Shown here: piece after piece, positions 23,343-36,300 of the stretch | Layout: the number at the start of each line of letters is the position of its first letter | Position numbering within the stretch: the stretch's first letter is position 1 | NCBI GenBank assembly: GCA_029204225.1 | Contig: CM055110.1 | Span: 21,310,988-21,374,987 of the forward strand | DNA: 64,000 bases | Direction: 5' to 3' | From: Diphasiastrum complanatum | Taxonomy: Eukaryota; Streptophyta; Lycopodiopsida; Lycopodiales; Lycopodiaceae | The notes under the pieces: generated by a model | What the model was told of the DNA's origin: nothing | What the model saw: the letters and a program-made list of their open reading frames with translations, nothing else | Database searches by the model: none | Made by a program: the position numbers and the translations under genes

Positions 23343-23389
<47 letters not shown>
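23343..23389. repeat. (TA)n microsatellite
   Basis: About 47 bp of pure TA. The poly-Tyr/Ile frame across it is an artefact. Confidence 0.95.
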
Positions 23390-23390
<1 letters not shown>

Positions 23391-23399
23391 CAACAAGAG

Positions 23400-24166
23400 G
23401 ACGCTTGCTAAACAAGTACAAATCGTATTCACGGAATTTTTTTTGGGGTGAGCAAGGACACGCGTACAATGGTATTAGGACAAATCCATGCCATACTAAC
23501 CCATGGACCAATGAACAGGTCGTGTAATGGTGTCGAGACCCTTGAGCATATCCATGCTTTCCAAGGGTGCTCAAGCTCGATTCCTAGTTTCATTCCTAGT
23601 GTAAACTTGAAAGGGCAAGTGTGAAATTTACGTAGTTACTTAAGCTACAATCAAAGAAAGGAAACACTATTGGCTTGTATAGTCTCTCATTATGGTAGGG
23701 CAAATCCATGTCATACTAATGTTGGAGAGTATGACGACTCTTGCGCAAATCTATGCATTCCAAGAGTACTTAAGCCAAGAAAACTAGCACATTTAATCGT
23801 TTTGGGTTCAAAGACGACTCTTGATTGTTGATTGGGCCACGTGTACCCTAAGTCTTCTATGACAGACAATTGAAGGCAGGTAGTTGAAGGGCACAGTTGA
23901 AGGGTGACGGGGCATTTTTTTGGAACTTTCCAAAAAAGAGTAGAAAGAGAAAAATTTAGAAGTTTTGTAGAGAGAGAAAAGGATATCTATATATGCGTGG
24001 AGAAAAAGAGAGCGCATAGGAGCCAGCGTGATCAAGGTGAGGGAGAGAGGCTTTTTCAAAAACCATTAGGGCTTTTTTAGGGTTATAATTTTTTTTAGGG
24101 TTTTATAATGATAAATAGCCATAATGTGAGGTGTTGGAGAATGTCACTTGAGAGAGAGACAATGTC

Positions 24167-24170
<4 letters not shown>
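23400..24170. other. Upstream region of the Smr gene, no gene seen
   Basis: Contains a degenerate duplication (about 23455-23580 and 23680-23790) sharing CAAATCCATG, CATACTAA and CTTCCAAG-type words, and GA-rich stretches approaching the microsatellite at 24171. No clear TATA box was settled on. Confidence 0.5.

Positions 24171-24208
<38 letters not shown>
24171..24208. repeat. (GA)19 microsatellite in the Smr gene 5' leader
   Basis: Pure GA run ending about 95 nt before the chosen ATG at 24302, so probably 5' UTR or core promoter. It continues into a GAGT tetranucleotide run (24213-24228). Confidence 0.9.
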
Positions 24209-24209
<1 letters not shown>

Positions 24210-24210
<1 letters not shown>

Positions 24211-24221
24211 TGAGTGAGTGA
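24210..24221 (+). promoter_or_regulatory. Possible three-codon upstream ORF of the Smr gene
   Basis: ATG AGT GAG TGA immediately after the GA run, 81 nt before the main ATG. If the transcript starts upstream it would be met first by scanning ribosomes. Significance is unproven. Confidence 0.3.
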
Positions 24222-24301
24222 GTGAGTGGGAGAGAGTGGAAAGGCGAAAAGGACGAGCGACGTTGAAGGCGGGTGATAAATTCCTGATTGAGAAGAAGCA
24301 C

Positions 24302-27300
24302 ATGGGTTCGTCCTACTTCACCCGCCTCCATCGCGAAGGCCTCACATCCTCCGAATCCGATTCCTTCCCACAGCTGACAGCTTCAGCTCGGCAGTACAAC
24401 TCACACACAGCAGCAGAAGAACCAGCAATAAAACACGGCAGCAGCACAGGCATGCAACTGCGACACGTTGGTCTGGAAACGATACCTATTTCTTACAGCC
24501 TTGCGGTTTCTGGCAAAATTGAGGGCCATAATCCTGCGGGAAATATGCAATCTGCTGTGGTGGATGAGCTAAAAAAGTTATATGCCTGGGCAGATAATGA
24601 TTTGATACAGGATGTTTTGGCATCAGATTCTGTGAACTTTGATAAGAACATGGCAATTATGTGCCTTGATTCGATGGTTGCTTCGTTCGCAGCTGAAGAT
24701 TATCATCAAGTTGGGGACGTAACTTCAGACTCGGTCGGAACTGAAAAGGAAGCTTCTGTTTTGAATAGATTTAGTCGCCTTTCTGTCTCTTCTGTGCATG
24801 AGGCTGTTTTGGCTACTGAGGAAGCTGAAAGCTACGTTGTTCAAGAACGTAGAAGAACGAACATCGATGTGGTAAAGATTGATAGATCCTTGACTGAACT
24901 GCCCACGGAACCTGACTGGCAGGTGGATGATTCCTACCTAGTTTTTCGAAAGGATGCTCTGCGAGCGGCCAGGTATGCGGGTGATAGACTTTCTGGAAGC
25001 AGAAATTAAGGTTTTATGTTTCCATTTGATGAATGAGCATTGAGAATTATCTGCCTCTCGTCAGCTTTTTTTTTAGCCTTGTAGAGCTTAAGACATTCCT
25101 ACAGGTTTACGTCATGAAAACATCTCCGAGTCACGTAATTGGGATCATTTGAACTATTTTTTTCATGACTTTTTTCTTCCTCAAGTGAGTTAGTTGATGA
25201 TTCTTAGAGCGTGGGCAGATTCATGCATACTTGGTCTTTTATGGTATCCAACGTGTTGGGTGTGCGTTAATGTGTCTGGATCAGGGTTGGATATCAGCAT
25301 GCAAGAGGGGCAGTGCATGCATTCAAAATAGGGGATCATAGAAGAGCTCGAATGCTTTCCAAAAAGGCACAGGATGAACGTAATCGTGCGCAAACCTTAA
25401 ATGCCAAAGCAGCTTCTAAGATCTTCAACCTGAAAAATTCAAATAGAGATATCTGGAATCTAGATTTGCATGGGTTGCACGCGTCGGAAGCTGTTGATGC
25501 ATTGCAAGCTCGATTATTGGAAATTGAACTAGCCAAAAGTCCTATACAATCGCCATCAAAGGCAGAGATAGTTGGAAAAAACTACGTAATTTCACGTGTT
25601 AGCAACCGTCTTCAACATGGTAGTAGAGGGAGAGCGTTGGAAAGTATTGATCCAAAACATGAGCACGATCCTAAGAAGGTGGCTCCAAAGTTTTCAGCAA
25701 ATAAGGAGCTCGTCGTCATTACAGGTATTCTTGATCAATGATGCATGTAGCTTTGATGGGAAAACAACATTTTTTTTAGCCAATTGTTTGCTCTGAGCTT
25801 ATCCTGAGATGAATTTGGAATGTAAACTTTGTGAGACCTTCACCTCCAAAGGAAGAAGGCAACCATATTGCATCTGAAAATGTCAACTCTATAGAAATAG
25901 GGTTTCTAATAGTTGGGTTTATTAGATGACAGGTTCATGGATGCATGAAATGGAGATCCCATGATAACATATATGGGAATGGATTTTTCAATGCCCTAGG
26001 CTCATAATTACCTAGTGGGTAAGAATAATTAGTCTTACTTGGGTCTATATGAAATGATACTAACTTGGCATTAGTCATACAATTATTTTAAAATCATGCA
26101 ACATGATTTTTCTCTCAAAAAATTAGCAACTTTGTTTTAGAAAAATGATTGATTTGTGTGTGCATGTGTGTGTGTGTGTGTGAATCTATTTGATTGGTCT
26201 CAAGTCATTTTATGACTATGTTGGCACACATTCTATGATAAAGTTTCATACAAAGCAAATGAGCTAATAAGACTTAGGCTGGATGTTGTACTTATGGCCA
26301 GTAGTTGTCCTTTTGAGTTTCAAGATAAATATTTTAATTAAGGATCTCTAAGCTCGTAAGTCTAGATTTTTTTTTGTTAAATTCACTCCTTGACTTGAAT
26401 ATTTATTAGTTCCAGCAAATTTAAAGTAAATCACATTAGTATTGTCTTAAAATAGACGACTATTTTGATTGATAATTATTTTGAGATTTTGGTCATAATT
26501 GACAAAATCCAAGGCCTAGCTATGGAGTATGATAACAACATAGTAAGCACACTATGAAAGCTTGAAAAAGCCAGCTATAGAGTAAAAGGCAAAAGCAAGA
26601 GAGAGAGGACTTCAAAGCTCACACAACTTGAATGATTATTGAAAGAGTAGTAGGGCGTGGAAACCCCTCCAAACTAAGGGCCACATATAGCATGTAATAT
26701 ATAGAGGTGGTGTCTTGCTAATTCTAGCTCTAGAACCCACATGGGTCCTCAACCTACTTGTTATTACTTGCCTAATTAGCACAAGTGGGGTGTACTATGT
26801 ACATAAATGTTTTACCCCCATGTCTTATGCACAACCTATAAGTTACAAGTATACAAGCCTTAAGGGGCAAAATAGACATTTATTTCAACACCCCCCCTCA
26901 ATGGCTATTTTGTTCATACCAACACCAAGCATGGTACGAAAATTTTCAAAATTTTCTCTACTAAGTGCCTTAGTAAAGATATCTGTTGCAAGGCCTTCTT
27001 AAGCCTGCATACCATAGTTTCCTTGCCCTTAGCCTCAAAACCTTGTGGCTGATCCATGTAGACTTCTTCAGCCAACTGCCCATTGAGAAAAGCACTCTTC
27101 ACGTCCATTCGATGGACTGATAGACGTCATCTTAGCTACAAGTGCATATTTCTCATCATAGTCCAACTGCTATGCAAAGCCTTTTGATGCTCCCATCCGA
27201 TTTGTATTTGGTCTTGTAGACCCATTTACACCCAATAGGACGCTTTCCTTTTGGTAGCTTCACCAAATCCCATGTATCATTCTTGAGGATGGAGTCGTAC

Positions 27301-30300
27301 TCCTCTTGCATAGCATGTTGTCATACCTTCTCATCTGCTGCCTCAACGAATGTATGCGGATCTTGTGAATCCAAAATAGTGGTCATAAGTGCATAGTTTG
27401 TCTCCTGGTGTTGAGATGATCTTGCCTCTGGATTGCTGCTCTCTCCCTCATCCAATATCAAACCATCTTGCACAATTTTCCAATACCACTTGGGAAACTT
27501 CTTCCTTGCAGTTGGTGATGAAGACGGTGAATAGGACTCAATAGGTTTTCCGCTTTTCTTCCGCTTCCTAGCCTCCTCGGATTCTTCCTCTTGATCACTC
27601 ATATGATCATCCTGAGGTCCCCAATATATGGATGTGGATCATCAAGTATTGGCACAAATTCACTTGTACCCTCCCATGCAGACCTGGTTTGGGTTGGTCC
27701 CCACAAATCTAAATGCACCAAATCAAGTATACTTGCTACCCTGGTGGTGCTCTCCTTGGGAAACTTTTGCCTTTGTTGTTTTCCCATAGCGCAAGCCTAG
27801 CAAACTGAAGAGCTTGGCTTAACAACTGGAAGCCCCTCCACCATATGATGTTGGTTCAACACTTGCATGCTTTGGTAGCCAAGATGTCTATACCTCTCAT
27901 GCCACAACCTATTCACATCACTTCTTTTTGTTGTATAAGCATGCTGACTAGGGATAGAAGTGTACAACATGTATAGATTATCTTCTTGCAATCCTTTGGC
28001 CACAACCTTCATATTATCACTCAAATCCAACACAAGATTCTACTTTCATATTTTGTTGCAGTGAAGATAGCTCCCACTGAAAGAAGATTTTTAGCAAGTC
28101 CTGGTACATATAAGACATTATTAATGTCTTTAACTTCTCCTGATGGAAGCTTTGCAAGTACTGTGCCCTTTCCCTTGACCTTGTGTGTTGAGTTGTCACC
28201 TAGGCACACCTCTTGTCCATCACGAATCTCCACAAAGGTATCAAACCAATCTCTATGAGTCCTCATGTGCTTTGAAGCACCTGAGTCAATGTACCAACCA
28301 CTTGTTGTAGCTTGTGAGGCCAGTGCAACAGAAAATAACTCAACTTGCCTTATGTCATTCTGCTCCTCTCTTGCAACACTCTCAACAACATTTCCTTCTT
28401 GCTTCTTTGTGCCTCTTAGTGACATTCTTTTGCTCTGCAAGCTTCTTCCTGCACTCAAAAGCAAATGTTAGCAACTGTCCTAACACAGAGAAAAAAAATA
28501 AAAAAATAAAAAATAAAACTCCGTGGCATGTGTTTTGTAAGTCCACGTATGAGTATCTGTCAATAAACTTCAACCATGGCATGTGTTTTGTAAGTCCATA
28601 AGTAGAAGCTTAAATAATAATAAAATAGCTTAAACTTAGATTTAGAACTTAGACTTAGGAAACTTAAGATTAGAAATACTTTATCTTAAGTTAAGAAACT
28701 CTGAAGTTCTAGAAAGGCTAGAAACAGATTAGCATTCCCAAGCACCATCCCGGCAAGAGAAAGGCAAGGCCCCCCTCGAATCTCCAGCCCATGATGTTCC
28801 TGCATACTTTAAGGACTATACGATTGAGGATGTCACAATCCAATTACCCCAAGCTCAACATGAGCCAACTGGTAATTCACCCTACGACGGCCCTGCACAA
28901 ACCATAACCCTTTCTCTGAGTGAGCCAAATGAAACCAACGAATATCTTGTCCATGTCGGAGCTCATCTCAATCGCGAACAACGCAGACGGCTTGAAAAGC
29001 TCCTGCGAAAATATCGACATGTCTTTGTCTGGACCTATAAAGACATGAAAGGCGTCTCACCCCAAGTAGTTGTGCATCGTATCTCGCTTAAACCGGGTGC
29101 GAGGCCCACTGCTAGTCGTCCATACAGATGCAATCCCATCTATAAGGCCAAGATCAAAAAAGAATTACAACGCCTCTTAGATGCGGGATTTATCTATGAA
29201 ATTGAGCATACTGAGTGGGTGTTGGAGGGTTTGCAGATCCCAAGGCAACCCTAATTCTAGTTAATAAGTGAGAGGGATTTGGCACCCTGCGTGTGTAAGT
29301 CCAACCCGATGACCACAAAGTTATTTGATTGATTAGTTAAAAGTCAATAAAAGGACTCTAGGCCTTTTTGCGGGACTTTTAAGGTCGCAGGTCCTAATTG
29401 TCAAGTTAGTGAATAAAGTTGGGTTTTCCTCCAATTTTGATGGTTCTCACACTTTTTTAAATTTGAATAAAAAGAGAGGCAAGACTGGACCAATAGGATT
29501 CAGAGGCCAGGGTCCTCCTCTCTACTATAAAAAGGGACCAACTCGAGTTGCTCCTGATGTTCATTTCCTCATTTCAATAAAGCAGATTGGTTCTCTTTAG
29601 AAATGGATTGATGAATGTCCTTGCTCTTCCTCTCTTTTCCTCCATTTCTCATGCTTTCTTTGGATTTTGCTAATTGTTGAATTTGATCATTATTGGGATT
29701 GCTATTTCTTATGCTTTTTGTGAGAGAGAAAGAGAGAGAGAGAGAGAAGAGTAAGTTTCTATCATTGTTGTGGATTTAGGGTTAATGGATGTAGTGTTAA
29801 TGCTTAGTGTTAATGGATGTTAGTGTTAGATTCTCCATTCATGTTGAAATCTGAACTATACTATCGCTCTCATGGGAACGAACCTACGCGTGAGAACTAA
29901 CTCCATCTCTTTGATGCTAGATTAACTAGATCTTGGATTTAGGTTAGGCAAGGAAAGAAACCCACGACAATTTTGGCGCCGTTGTAGGGGGGCTACGCCA
30001 ATTTTTCAATTTGCAGCATGTTTTGGCTGATGGTTAGCTTGCATTAGGCATCTTGTCGTGGCATAAATAGTGTTAAAACTGCATTGTAGGGTTAGTTTGG
30101 GATTGATTTTGTTAGATTTGAGTGGATTTGCTTGTTTGAAATATAATCTGATTATTAAACAGGGAAAGCTATTCAGATCACCAATCTTAAGATTCCATTT
30201 GGATCTGAGATATCAGAGAAAATAACAAAAATCGGTCAAATCTGTCAAATTTGGTCAAAAAGAGGCAAAAAGCGTCATCAGAGCTCAGAACTTTTTACCC

Positions 30301-33300
30301 TCTTTTAGGAAACCTTCGCCGAGTTGCAGACACCTTCGGCTTTGTTTACGAAACCTTTAGTTTGAAGGGCGAAGATCAATTCCCAGCAAATTTCCAGAAA
30401 CATCAGAAAAACCACCAAAAACCACCAAAAATTATCAAAACCCTAAACAATACAGAAAAAGAACCTTCGCCCAATTCACTGTGCTTAGATGTGATTCAGA
30501 TCTATCTACTGCCAGGTCGGCGAAGAATAATACCAAAAATAGAAAGGTTTCCAGAGGATCAGTTGTCATATTGTCATATTTTTGCCAAAAAAGTCACTTT
30601 TTTGCAAAATTATCAGTATTACTATTGATCCTTCGCCAGAACCTTCGCCGAGTTTTCAGAATATTCTATTTATAGTAAACTACTATTTTTGAGTTCGGCG
30701 AAGATTCATCTTGATTAGATCACAAAAAATCTTGATTTTTACCCTCGCCAGATTACAAAAATTGTATTTTCTTGTGTCAGAAACCTTCGCCCGGTTGTCC
30801 ATAATTTTATCTTTGTCAAACCTTCCATCTGAGAAGTCGGCAAAGGTTATTTTCCAAGAAATTGCCAGAAAAGTGTTCAGAGATTTTTTATCCCAAACTA
30901 GCACTGTTGAACCTTCGCCGAAACAACCTTCTCCTAGAGAACCTTCGCCAGTCCTATTTTTAGTTTCTGATTTTCTTAATCAAGTCTCTGTCAAAATTTG
31001 GATCAAATCTGATATATTTTGAATTAGACTCTGAGATATTTATCATTTTTGAGAAGTATCGATTGATCAAATTTTGGGTAGTTTTTCATCATATAGAATC
31101 AGATTCTTGAAAAATGGAATAGAGCTAGCAGAGATAATATGAGATAGTTTTTTGAAAAAATCTATATCCAATCACATTATCGATTTGATCTAAGTTTGTA
31201 AGATGGCTGTCCCTGGAGCTGCTCCTGGAGGTGCTCCACAGGAGGTCAATCCAATTATTGTTAGAAGAGCACCCCGATTGGATCTACCCAAATATAATGG
31301 ATTAACAGATCCAGTTAGATTTCTTCAGATCTATGCTGAATCCTGTGAGGTCTATGGTGAGATCTATCCTCAAGATAAACTTGAGTTAACCTGATTTCTA
31401 CAAAGCTATGTACAAAATGGAGACTGAAGCTCTTGCAACAATTGACTGTACAGCAGGATATATGTGTCAATGGATCAATTTTGATGCAGCCAGGTGACTA
31501 TAAGAAGGATTATCCTATACGATTTGCAAGCAGACAGCTTACAGATCCAGAGAAAAATTTTTCAACAACAGAACGTGAAGTGCTAGCCATGATTTTTTCT
31601 GTTCGAAAATTTCGTCACTACCTCATGGAAACGCACTTTGCATTTTATACGGATCATCAACCGTTACTTTACTTGGTAAATAAGACATGTAATACTGGTT
31701 GTATTGCAAGATGGTTATTATTATTGACTGGATTTGACTTTCGAATTGTGGTCAGAAAGGGGAAGCAACATTATCTAGCCGATCACGTTTCGCGAATTGA
31801 ATCCGCACCAGTTAATACTGAAGTGGATGATGAACTGCCAGATGTTGCGTTGTTCTATGTTGAAGGTCATGCCGCAATTCTCCCTTTCGCGCCAAGAAGT
31901 TGTACAGATGGATACAGGGGTTGATTAGAGCATGGACCAGGGGGGAGCTCCAAATCTAGCAGATCAACCGCCAACTATACCGGGTCCATCCTCATCAGGG
32001 ACAAGCCATTTATTCAGAAGGCCCATCAGCGTCGAGGACCAGATCCAGACCTTCTTAAAACAACATCCACATGAGTCCTCGCATGGTGGATGGGTTCTCA
32101 AATTTAAGACCTCCGAGATCGAGGTCGACAAAGAATTGGACAAAATACCTGCATTGGGAGAGCAGCCGACATGGAGAATCACGGTTTTTGAGAAAACTCC
32201 GAAATCAATTAGGAGTTACGTCGCCAGCCCTCGCCAGTTGCGGGTAGATTCTTATTACGTGCCAATGCCACGAAGACAAAAATGAAAAGATTTGGGATTG
32301 GCTATGGATAAAATCACCATCCATACGCCCAATTGGCCAATCATCCACCAGTCTTATAGCTGGAATATTTTAGTGGAGTTCCATTGGGCCTTACAAGCAT
32401 ATCAGAGAGAGTATGTCCACTCTCCGGATCCAACGGTGCGACAATCGGCAATGTTTGCAAAAGATCTAACTCTGTTGGCGTCAATGGCAACCAAATGGGA
32501 TGATTGCCTTCCTACCCTGGCATTCGATCCAAATAAGCCGATTGCCTCAGAGCAAATCAAAGATTAGCTGCCGATTGCTCGACTGTATTTCCGTGCGGCT
32601 ATGATGGGAGGCTCTTGGGAATCCCGCTTCACCTCATAGACAACTTCCAAGTGGATTGCCGGAGCCCACCGTTGTTTCTTGCCGCATAATTTGGATTTCA
32701 ATACTGCACGCCTTGACTTTATGGAGAAGGTGCAGTATCATTTAATTAAGATTCGGCGCGAAGCCAATAAAAGTCCCCAATAACTGCATATTGCAGGTGT
32801 CGTGGGACCGCCACCAGTTTTGGTGGGGGATACTGTTGGAGGGTTTGCGGATCCCAAGGCAACCCTAACCCTAGTTAATAAATGAGAGGGATTTGGCACC
32901 CTGCGTGTGTAAGTCCAACCCGATGACCACATAGTTATTTGATTGATTAGTTAAAAGTCAATAAAAGGACTTTAGGCCTTTTTGCGGGACTTTTAATGTC
33001 GCAGGGCCTAATTGTCAAGTTAGTGAATAAAGTTGGGTTTCCCTCCGATTTTGATGGTTCCCACACTTTTTTAAATTTGAATAAAAAGAGAGGCAAGACT
33101 GGACCAATAGGATCCAGAGGCCAAGGTCCTCCTCTCTACTATAAAAAGGGACCAACTCGAGTTGCTCCTGATGTTCATTTTCTCATTTCCATAAAGCAGA
33201 TTGGTTCTCTTTAGAAATGGATTGATGAATGTCCTTGCTCTTCCTCTTTTCCTCCATTTCTCATGCTTTCTTTGGATTTTGCTAATTGTTAGATTTGATC

Positions 33301-36300
33301 ATTATTGGGATTGCTATTTCTTATGCTTTTTGTGAGAGAGAAAGAGAGGGAGAGAAGAGTAAGTTTCTATCATTGTTATGGATTTAGAGTTAATGGAAGT
33401 AGGGTTAATGGATGTAGTGTTAATGCTTAGTGTTAATGGATGTTAGTGTTAGATCCTCCATTCATGTTGAAATCTGAACTATACTATCGCTCTCATGGGA
33501 ACGAACCTATGCGTGACAATCAACTCCGTCTCTTTGATGCTAGATTGACTAGATCTTGGATTCAGGTTAGGCAAGGAAAGAAACCCACTATAGTGGGTCT
33601 CCCCAATTGTCATCGTTTCCAAGAAAAATGGAAAACTTTGAAATCTGTGTCGATTTTAAGAAACTTAACGCCGTCACTGAACGTGATCATTTTCCATTAA
33701 CTTTCGGAGAATCCATCTTAGAAAATCTAGCAGGAGATGAGGCTTACTCCTTCTTAGATGGCTTTAGCGGATACAATATGATGCAAATCGCTGAAGAAGA
33801 TCAAATGGGGAACCTTCTGCTGGAAAGTCATGCCCTTTGGTCTCTACAATGCTCCTAGCACCTTCCAACGTGTTATGCAAGCGGCCTTTTCTCAGCAGAT
33901 GGGCGATACCTTAGAAGTTTACTTGGACGATTTAGGAGCACATTCCGAAGAAACACGCCATTTGTCTGTGCTCGAATTTTTTTTATCCAATGTCAACGCT
34001 TCGGCATCTCTCTTAATCCTGAAAAATACCAGATTTGGGTAACCCATGGTATTGTGTTAGGACATATTATCTCATGAAATGGCATTGCCACTGACCCTGA
34101 AAAGATCCTTATCATTCAAAATCTACCGGAACCGCGTACGATACGTGAAGTTTACTCTTTCCTTGGCCACGCCAACTACTATTGGTGCTTTATTTTTTAT
34201 TTCGCTAACAAAGCACACTTAATCTAAAAAGTAGTTGTAGTTCCCAAATGGACGGATGAACAACGCGTCACCTTTAATCAACTCAAAGAAGCCCTTACCA
34301 ATGCACCCATCCTCCAGGGTCCTGATTATTCTAAAGAATTCCATGTGCATACTGATGCATCCAAGTATGTCATTGGAGCAGTGCTCACCCAACCAGGAGA
34401 ATTCAAAAAGAACTACCCAATCCGTTTTCTTAGTCGACAATTGATACCTGCTGAAGTCAATTATACCACTACCGAACGTGAAGCCTTGGCAATGGTATAT
34501 GCGGTTCAGAAGTTTCACCATTATCTTCTAGGAAAAGTCTTTGCGTTCTTCACTGATCATCAAGCATTGTTGTATCTCATTAACAAGACCTGCACCACAG
34601 GCCGTATTACTAGATGGATCCTATTGCTGCGAGAATTTGAGTTTAGGATCGTGGTTCGTAAGGGAGTTCAGCATTTTCTAGCAGACCATCTATCCCGAAT
34701 CCCTAACCTTCCTACCCCTGATCAAGGCGTCAACGATGATTTACCAGATACAATCCTTTTCCAAGTTGACTCTACACCTGTATGGGCTAAGGAAATTACA
34801 GAATATTTAACTTCAATATAGATGGAACCTTTCTTCTCTACACTTGAACGTGCGTTGGTCCTCAAAACTCAACCTTAATACATTGATTGCAGGACAACTC
34901 TACAAGCAAGGGTTAGATGAAATTATCCGACAATGTCTTACTGAAGGTGAAATACCCTCTGTATTTCCCTCACTCATGAAGGTATTGGTGCAGGTCATTT
35001 CTCTTCTGAAACAACTGCTAAGAAAATCCTCTTGGCCGGTTTTTGGTGGCCAACACTCTTCAAGGATACGCACAATTACACTAAGGCTTGTGATGTCTGC
35101 CAATGCACAAAACACCTTCAAAAAACAGACTATATGCCTTTACACCTCGTAACCACTAATCAAGCTTTCCAGAAATGGAGAATTGATTATGTCGGACCTA
35201 TTAGTCCTGCTGCTTGACACACACAATCTCGTTACATCATAGTAGCTGCAGACTATTGCACCAAATGGGCTGAAACAAGAGCTGTTTGCAATGCTGACGC
35301 TCGTTCTACCGTCAAATTTCTCTATGAACAGGTTATAGTTCGTTTCGGATGTCCTCTAGAGCTTATCAGTGATAGGGGTACACATTTCCTTAACTCTGTC
35401 ATAGCATACCTTCTTTCCAAATTTTTTGTGGTACATCGCAAAATTTTCCCATACTATCCACGCTGCAATGGCCAGGTGGAATCCACCGATAAAATCCTAT
35501 GTGGAATTCTCACCAAAATCGTCGAATCCAGCCGATCTGATTGGGAACTCAAACTCCATGCATACAAATCTCCACCCTACTTGACTCCACAATCAACGTA
35601 GATGATTGGCATTACAATTACTAACCGCACTTCCATCAACCACCGTCACCACCAACCCAATCCAAACATCTCCGCCACGCAGTATCTCCCCACCTCTTGT
35701 ACCCCTCAATCCACAATCACCTCCACCTACTTTTCATACACCTCCGTCTAGCCCTGCTCCTGATTTTCTACTCTTTAACCCAATGCCATATCCTAACTAC
35801 ACACGCACCCTCCCTGACATTGGTCCTTGGGAGCAGTTACCCCTTGCAGCCCAAAAAGCGGTATGGTTGGTGAATGAACTCCAATACAATCTATTCGGCA
35901 CCCTAGGGGGGCAGTATACTATGCGGCAATTCGACGATGGTGCTATCGTGGACCTTCAGAAAGAAAAAGCAAGGCTGGAGGAGGAAAACAAACAACAACA
36001 GCTGCAGATCCAGAATCTCACGAATTACAATCAACAACAGCAGCAGATGCTACTCCACCTTCAGAACCAGCTCCAACTGAAGGTATCCAACATGCAGCAA
36101 ACCATCGATACCCTCAAAGCCGAAAAGGATGAGGCTGTAGCAGATGCACAAGCAGCACGTTCCGCTATAAAGGAATAGTTGGAATTGGTGGACTTCAACG
36201 ACTTCGCACCACCAACTATTCCTGAGGGAACTGCCATTCCAGTGGTGGCCTATCAAACCCTGGCCCAAAAGCTGAAAGCCACGACGGAACAGCACTCAAA

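Larger units (their letters stand above)
29220..33592 (+). mobile_element. Ty3/gypsy retrotransposon inside gypsy B (gypsy C), internally deleted
   Basis: LTRs 29220-29969 and 32834-33592, both starting TGTTGGAGGGTTTGC. Target duplication GTGGG at 29215-29219 and 33593-33597. Primer-binding site TTGGCGCCGTTG after the left LTR; polypurine GGTGGGGGATAC before the right one. Only 4.4 kb long: the first about 64 gag codons are followed almost at once by RNase H, then an extra ORF; protease, RT and integrase are missing. LTRs differ by roughly 4 percent plus small indels (hand count). Confidence 0.92.

Noticed and set aside
25673-25741. Smr protein ending at the in-frame stop 25739-25741
   Set aside because: The Smr domain would stop at VITG. 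A donor GTATTC lies exactly there and the missing half is found in frame at 39594.
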